Of a stretch of 64,000 nt of DNA, positions 60,771 through 64,000 are shown piece by piece. Made by a program: the position numbers and the translations under genes. This DNA is from Allomuricauda sp. F6463D. Its GTDB lineage: Bacteria > Bacteroidota > Bacteroidia > Flavobacteriales > Flavobacteriaceae. Numbering within the stretch: position 1 is the first letter of the stretch; each line of letters begins with the position of its first letter. Location of the stretch: the NCBI RefSeq assembly GCF_023015965.1, contig NZ_JALKAN010000002.1:930001-994000 (forward strand), read 5' to 3'. The notes under the pieces were generated by a model, which was not told the DNA's origin, made no database searches, and worked only from the letters and a program-made list of their open reading frames with translations.

Positions 60771-62267
60771 TTAAGGGTTTTCTGTCCAGAATTCAAGTGC
60801 TTTAATTGCTCTGTACCATCCTTTGATGCCTAGCTCAATTGTTTCTCGTTCTTGCGTAGGTTTAAAATGTACATCGGTCTCCCAAATATCTTGGATTTCC
60901 TCTGGACTTTCCCAATAACCAACGGCCAATCCAGCCAAATATGCGGCTCCCATTACTGTAGTTTCTACTACCTTAGGGCGAACAGTTACTGTATTCAATA
61001 CATCGGCTTGAAATTGCATCAACAAATCATTGACGGTTGCTCCGCCATCTACACGCAATTCTTTGATTGATATTCCAGAATCTGCCTCCATAGCTTTTAG
61101 TATGTCCATGGTTTGGTAGGCTATGGAATCCAACGCAGCACGGGCAATATGGGCATCAGTGCTACCGCGGGTCAACCCAAAAATAGTACCTTGGGCCTTT
61201 TGGTTCCAATGTGGTGCGCCCAGACCTGCAAAGGCGGGAACAAAAAACACCCCATCGGAACTAACTACTGAACTAGCAAGTTTTTCCACTTCCGCAGAGG
61301 TCTTTATAATATTTAGACTGTCTCGAAGCCATTGTACAACCGCTCCTGCAATAAAGATGCTTCCCTCGAGGGCATAATATGTTTTTCCATTGATTTTCCA
61401 AGCTACCGTGGTAAGTAGGTTATTCTTGGAAACAATTGGTTTTTCTCCGATGTTCATCAGCATAAAGCACCCTGTGCCATAGGTGTTTTTTACCATACCC
61501 TGTTTGGTGCACATTTGTCCGAACAAGGCCGCTTGTTGGTCACCCGCAATCCCTGCAATAGGAATTGAACTTGCGAATAAATTAGGGCTTGTATGTCCAT
61601 ATACTTCACTGGATTGTTTCACTTCAGGAAGCATGCTCTTGGGAATCGTTAAGAGACCCAATAGTTCATCGTCCCATTCCATGGTATTTATATTAAAAAG
61701 CATGGAGCGCGATGCGTTGGTAACATCCGTAATATGTAGGGCTCCATCGGACATTTTCCAAATGAGCCATGTGTCGATGGTTCCCAGTACTAAATCACCG
61801 GCTTCCGCCTTCGCTCTGGCACCTTCAACATTATCAAGAATCCATTTTACCTTGGTGCCCGAGAAATAAGAATCTATCACTAATCCGGTTTTTTTACGGA
61901 TCATATCGGATTTTCCTTCTTTCTTGAGTTCATCACAATAGTCTGCCGTGCGTTTGTCCTGCCACACAATGGCATTGTAAACAGGTTCCCCCGTATGTTT
62001 GTCCCATACAACAACCGTTTCACGCTGGTTGGTAATTCCGATGGCAGCCATTTGAGATGCCTTAAGACCTTTTTTGCTCACTGCTTCGGCGGCCACACCT
62101 GCTTGGGTAGACCAAATTTCATCCGGGTCGTGTTCCACCCATCCTGGTTTTGGGAATATTTGTGTGAATTCTTTCTGTGCGATGGAAATAATGGTTCCCT
62201 TTTTGTCAAAGACCACGGCACGGGAACTGGTAGTACCTTGGTCCAATGCAAGGATGTATTGGTTCAT
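60771..62267 (-). CDS. glpK: Glycerol kinase
   Basis: 498 residues, full length for the FGGY kinase family. ATP site [16 protein letters not shown] at 5-20, glycerol-contact [10 protein letters not shown] and [11 protein letters not shown], then [11 protein letters not shown] and [15 protein letters not shown]. It makes glycerol-3-phosphate from glycerol and ATP in the cytoplasm. First gene of a glpK-glpF operon; no glpD is seen in the window. A 59-bp divergent gap separates it from the DUF1697 gene. Confidence 0.96.
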   Translation of the reverse strand: MNQYILALDQGTTSSRAVVFDKKGTIISIAQKEFTQIFPKPGWVEHDPDEIWSTQAGVAAEAVSKKGLKASQMAAIGITNQRETVVVWDKHTGEPVYNAIVWQDKRTADYCDELKKEGKSDMIRKKTGLVIDSYFSGTKVKWILDNVEGARAKAEAGDLVLGTIDTWLIWKMSDGALHITDVTNASRSMLFNINTMEWDDELLGLLTIPKSMLPEVKQSSEVYGHTSPNLFASSIPIAGIAGDQQAALFGQMCTKQGMVKNTYGTGCFMLMNIGEKPIVSKNNLLTTVAWKINGKTYYALEGSIFIAGAVVQWLRDSLNIIKTSAEVEKLASSVVSSDGVFFVPAFAGLGAPHWNQKAQGTIFGLTRGSTDAHIARAALDSIAYQTMDILKAMEADSGISIKELRVDGGATVNDLLMQFQADVLNTVTVRPKVVETTVMGAAYLAGLAVGYWESPEEIQDIWETDVHFKPTQERETIELGIKGWYRAIKALEFWTENP

Positions 62268-62326
62268 TTTATTAATTTAATGCGTTTGAATTTACTAAAA
62301 TTAATTTGGGTTTTAAATCAATTTGT

Positions 62327-62863
62327 ATGAGGAATACATATATAGCATTGCTTCGGGGTATTAACGTAGGTGGTCAAAAGAAAATGAAAATGATTGAGTT
62401 AAGGGCTGTTATGGCAGAAGAAGGGTTTCAAAATGTAAAAACATACATTCAAAGTGGGAATATTGTTTTTGATTGTGATGAAACCAACCAAGAGAAACTT
62501 GAAAATATTATAGTAAACGCTATTTGGCAGCATTTTGGGTTTAATGTGACAACTTTGGTCATTAAATATGATAAGCTTAAAAGAATTGTTCAATCAAATC
62601 CTTTTACTTCCGTAAACTATGTTGAAAAAAGATACTACGTTATGCTCAAAAGACCACCGGAAGATTTATTGGTTAAGGACTTTAAGGAGCTGCATTTTCC
62701 CAATGAGGATTTCCATTTAACCGATACCTGTGTTTATTTATTATGCAATGAAGGTTACGGGAAGGCAAAACTCAATAACAATCTTATTGAAAAGAAGTTG
62801 AATGTGGAAGCCACCACTAGAAATGAAAAAACGATGAAGAAGCTTCTGCAAATGTCCACTTAA
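62327..62863 (+). CDS. DUF1697 protein
   Basis: 178 residues from ATG at 62327 (MRNTYIALLRGINVGGQKK); the TTG 21 bp upstream adds nothing conserved. The start is the DUF1697 hallmark: ALLRGINVGG, then IQSGNIVF. Members are about 180 residues and have no known function. The TAA stop interlocks with the tspO stop in TTAA. Confidence 0.9.
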   Translation: MRNTYIALLRGINVGGQKKMKMIELRAVMAEEGFQNVKTYIQSGNIVFDCDETNQEKLENIIVNAIWQHFGFNVTTLVIKYDKLKRIVQSNPFTSVNYVEKRYYVMLKRPPEDLLVKDFKELHFPNEDFHLTDTCVYLLCNEGYGKAKLNNNLIEKKLNVEATTRNEKTMKKLLQMST

Positions 62864-63336
62864 GGATTGAGTTCCCAAATTTTATAATTTAGTGCAGCGG
62901 CAAATGCTACCCATATCACATAAGGAATCATCATATATGCGGCAGGCTTGCTAATTACCCTAAACCATTTTATCGTCAATATAATCATGGTCAACAAGGC
63001 TAAAATGACCACTAGTCCAAGAAGAGGATTTCTCAATCCAAAAAATACAATGCTCCAAAGCGCGTTCAACAACAACTGGAATACAAAATGATAAAGGGCA
63101 GATTTTACCCAGATATGGTGATATCCTTTGGACCAAACCATCCCGGCCGAAATTCCCATTAAAATGTAAAGGGTGGTCCAAACGGGTGCGAAAAGCCAGC
63201 TAGGCGGCGTAAACGAAGGTTTGTTGAGTGTTAGGTACCAATCGTTTACAGAGCTTTGGGTGGCTATGCTGGATAGGAATCCAATGGCGAGGCAGACCAA
63301 GACGCATATGGATATGTAAAAAAGTCTTTTTTTCAT
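62860..63336 (-). CDS. tspO: TspO/MBR-family membrane protein
   Basis: 158 residues, five hydrophobic helices. The family motifs PSFTPPSWLFAPVWTTLYIL and NALWSIVFFGLRNPLLGL with its conserved Trp and Asn residues are present. TspO proteins bind porphyrins and cholesterol-like ligands and are linked to tetrapyrrole and stress signalling. Divergent from mvaD with a 93-bp gap. Confidence 0.93.
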   Translation of the reverse strand: MKKRLFYISICVLVCLAIGFLSSIATQSSVNDWYLTLNKPSFTPPSWLFAPVWTTLYILMGISAGMVWSKGYHHIWVKSALYHFVFQLLLNALWSIVFFGLRNPLLGLVVILALLTMIILTIKWFRVISKPAAYMMIPYVIWVAFAAALNYKIWELNP

Positions 63337-63403
63337 GGCTGGTGGAACTTCAACTAAAATAAGAATTTATTTCATTCCAATTTCCAGTAAGTTTGTCGCT
63401 GCT

Positions 63404-63411
63404 TATATTTG
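63404..63411 (+). promoter_or_regulatory. -7 promoter box for mvaD
   Basis: TATATTTG, exact TAnnTTTG, 18 bp upstream of the mvaD start; no clear -33 element. Confidence 0.45.
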
Positions 63412-63429
63412 TTCAAATAGCCAAGCCCA

Positions 63430-64000
63430 ATGACTGAAAAAGATTTTTTGCCCGGTGCATATCAAAAAATGCCAAAACACGGCAAAGTAACTTGGAAAGC
63501 ACCCAGCAATATTGCCCTGGTAAAATATTGGGGTAAGAAACCGGTTCAGATTCCAGCCAATCCATCGATCAGTTTTACATTGGACTCTTGTGCAACCACT
63601 ACCTCTGTATCTTTTGAAAAAAAAGCTGACAGTGAACTGTTTTCGTTTGACTTGTTGTTCGAAGGAAAGCCTAAGGATGATTTTAAACCCAAAATCCTGA
63701 CTTTTTTGGAGCGAATTGAAAAATATGTACCTTTTTTAAAAGCGTATCATTTTACCATAGAAACCTCCAATTCCTTTCCTCATAGCAGTGGTATTGCATC
63801 GTCAGCCAGTGGCATGGCGGCTCTTTCGTTATGCTTGATGGATATTGAAAGCCAATTGAATCCAAGCTTGGATAATGGATTGTTCAACGCTAAAGCATCG
63901 TTTTTGGCACGTTTGGGGTCGGGTAGTGCATGCCGTAGCATAAAAGGCAATTTAGTGCAATGGGGTATGCATAAAAATATACCCAATAGTTCCGATTTGT
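63430..64000 (+). CDS. mvaD: Diphosphomevalonate decarboxylase, 3' end cut off by window
   Basis: 190 codons to the window edge from ATG at 63430. GHMP-kinase-fold motifs of MvaD: APSNIALVKYWGKKPVQIPA, NPSISFTLD, and the ATP loop HSSGIASSASGMAAL, followed by ARLGSGSACRSIKG. It decarboxylates mevalonate diphosphate to isopentenyl diphosphate with ATP, the last step of the mevalonate pathway, which flavobacteria commonly use in place of the MEP route. Downstream pathway genes would lie beyond the window. Confidence 0.95.
   Translation, partial: MTEKDFLPGAYQKMPKHGKVTWKAPSNIALVKYWGKKPVQIPANPSISFTLDSCATTTSVSFEKKADSELFSFDLLFEGKPKDDFKPKILTFLERIEKYVPFLKAYHFTIETSNSFPHSSGIASSASGMAALSLCLMDIESQLNPSLDNGLFNAKASFLARLGSGSACRSIKGNLVQWGMHKNIPNSSDL

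Noticed and set aside
57989-62267. A full glycerol-3-phosphate regulon
   Set aside because: glpK, glpF and a GDPD gene are present, but no glpD or glpR gene and no shared operator is visible, so I did not claim one regulon.

Overview
The window looks like chromosome from a marine-type member of the Flavobacteriaceae (Bacteroidota). Evidence seen in the sequence: AT-rich DNA, secretion-system type IX (T9SS) C-terminal sorting domains, SusC/SusD and other TonB-linked receptors, many lipoproteins with acidic or lysine-rich residues after the lipid cysteine, promoter boxes of the Bacteroidota form TAnnTTTG, and gene families typical of flavobacteria. I cannot name the genus. I see no prophage, insertion sequence, CRISPR array, rRNA or tRNA gene.

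Layout. 1-1.7 kb: a cut-off acyl-protein-synthetase-like gene and two tiny T9SS-domain proteins. 1.8-9.1 kb: a TonB receptor and a surface lipoprotein made of two near-identical halves, divergent from a PhoB/PhoR-type two-component pair; the promoter region between them carries an 11-nt-phased direct repeat resembling a Pho box. 9-13.5 kb: glycosyltransferase, trmB, LysE exporter, an alkyltransferase-like protein and a lipoprotein amidase. 13.6-16.6 kb: an Fe-S/electron-transfer cluster (Mrp, Nfu, thioredoxin-reductase-like ferredoxin reductase, 2Fe-2S ferredoxin). 16.6-30 kb: mixed housekeeping and envelope genes (ABC exporter, TPM protein, Ntn acylase, membrane HTH regulator, exported aminotransferase, phosphoesterase, GAF protein). 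29.5-34.5 kb: two unusual fusions, an HD phosphohydrolase joined to a Pycsar-type membrane effector domain, and a phosphoesterase joined to a kinase-like domain and an Omp85 barrel.

36.7-57.8 kb is the most striking block. A minus-strand array runs susC, susD, (intrinsic terminator), three tandem calcium-loop FG-GAP/UnbV lipoproteins of about 1,100 residues each, a vanadium-haloperoxidase/PAP2-like lipoprotein, a membrane-anchored GyrI-like ligand-binding protein and a beta-propeller lipoprotein. Opposite susC lie a LacI regulator and a GH13 lipoprotein, with a LacI-type operator between. The set resembles a polysaccharide utilisation locus in regulation and uptake, but most of its proteins are non-hydrolytic, and I know of no established function for it.

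58-64 kb: a glycerophosphodiesterase, a HI0933-type flavoprotein, the glycerol uptake pair glpK-glpF, a DUF1697 protein, TspO and the start of mevalonate diphosphate decarboxylase. Several convergent gene pairs share interlocked stop codons, so space between genes is minimal.
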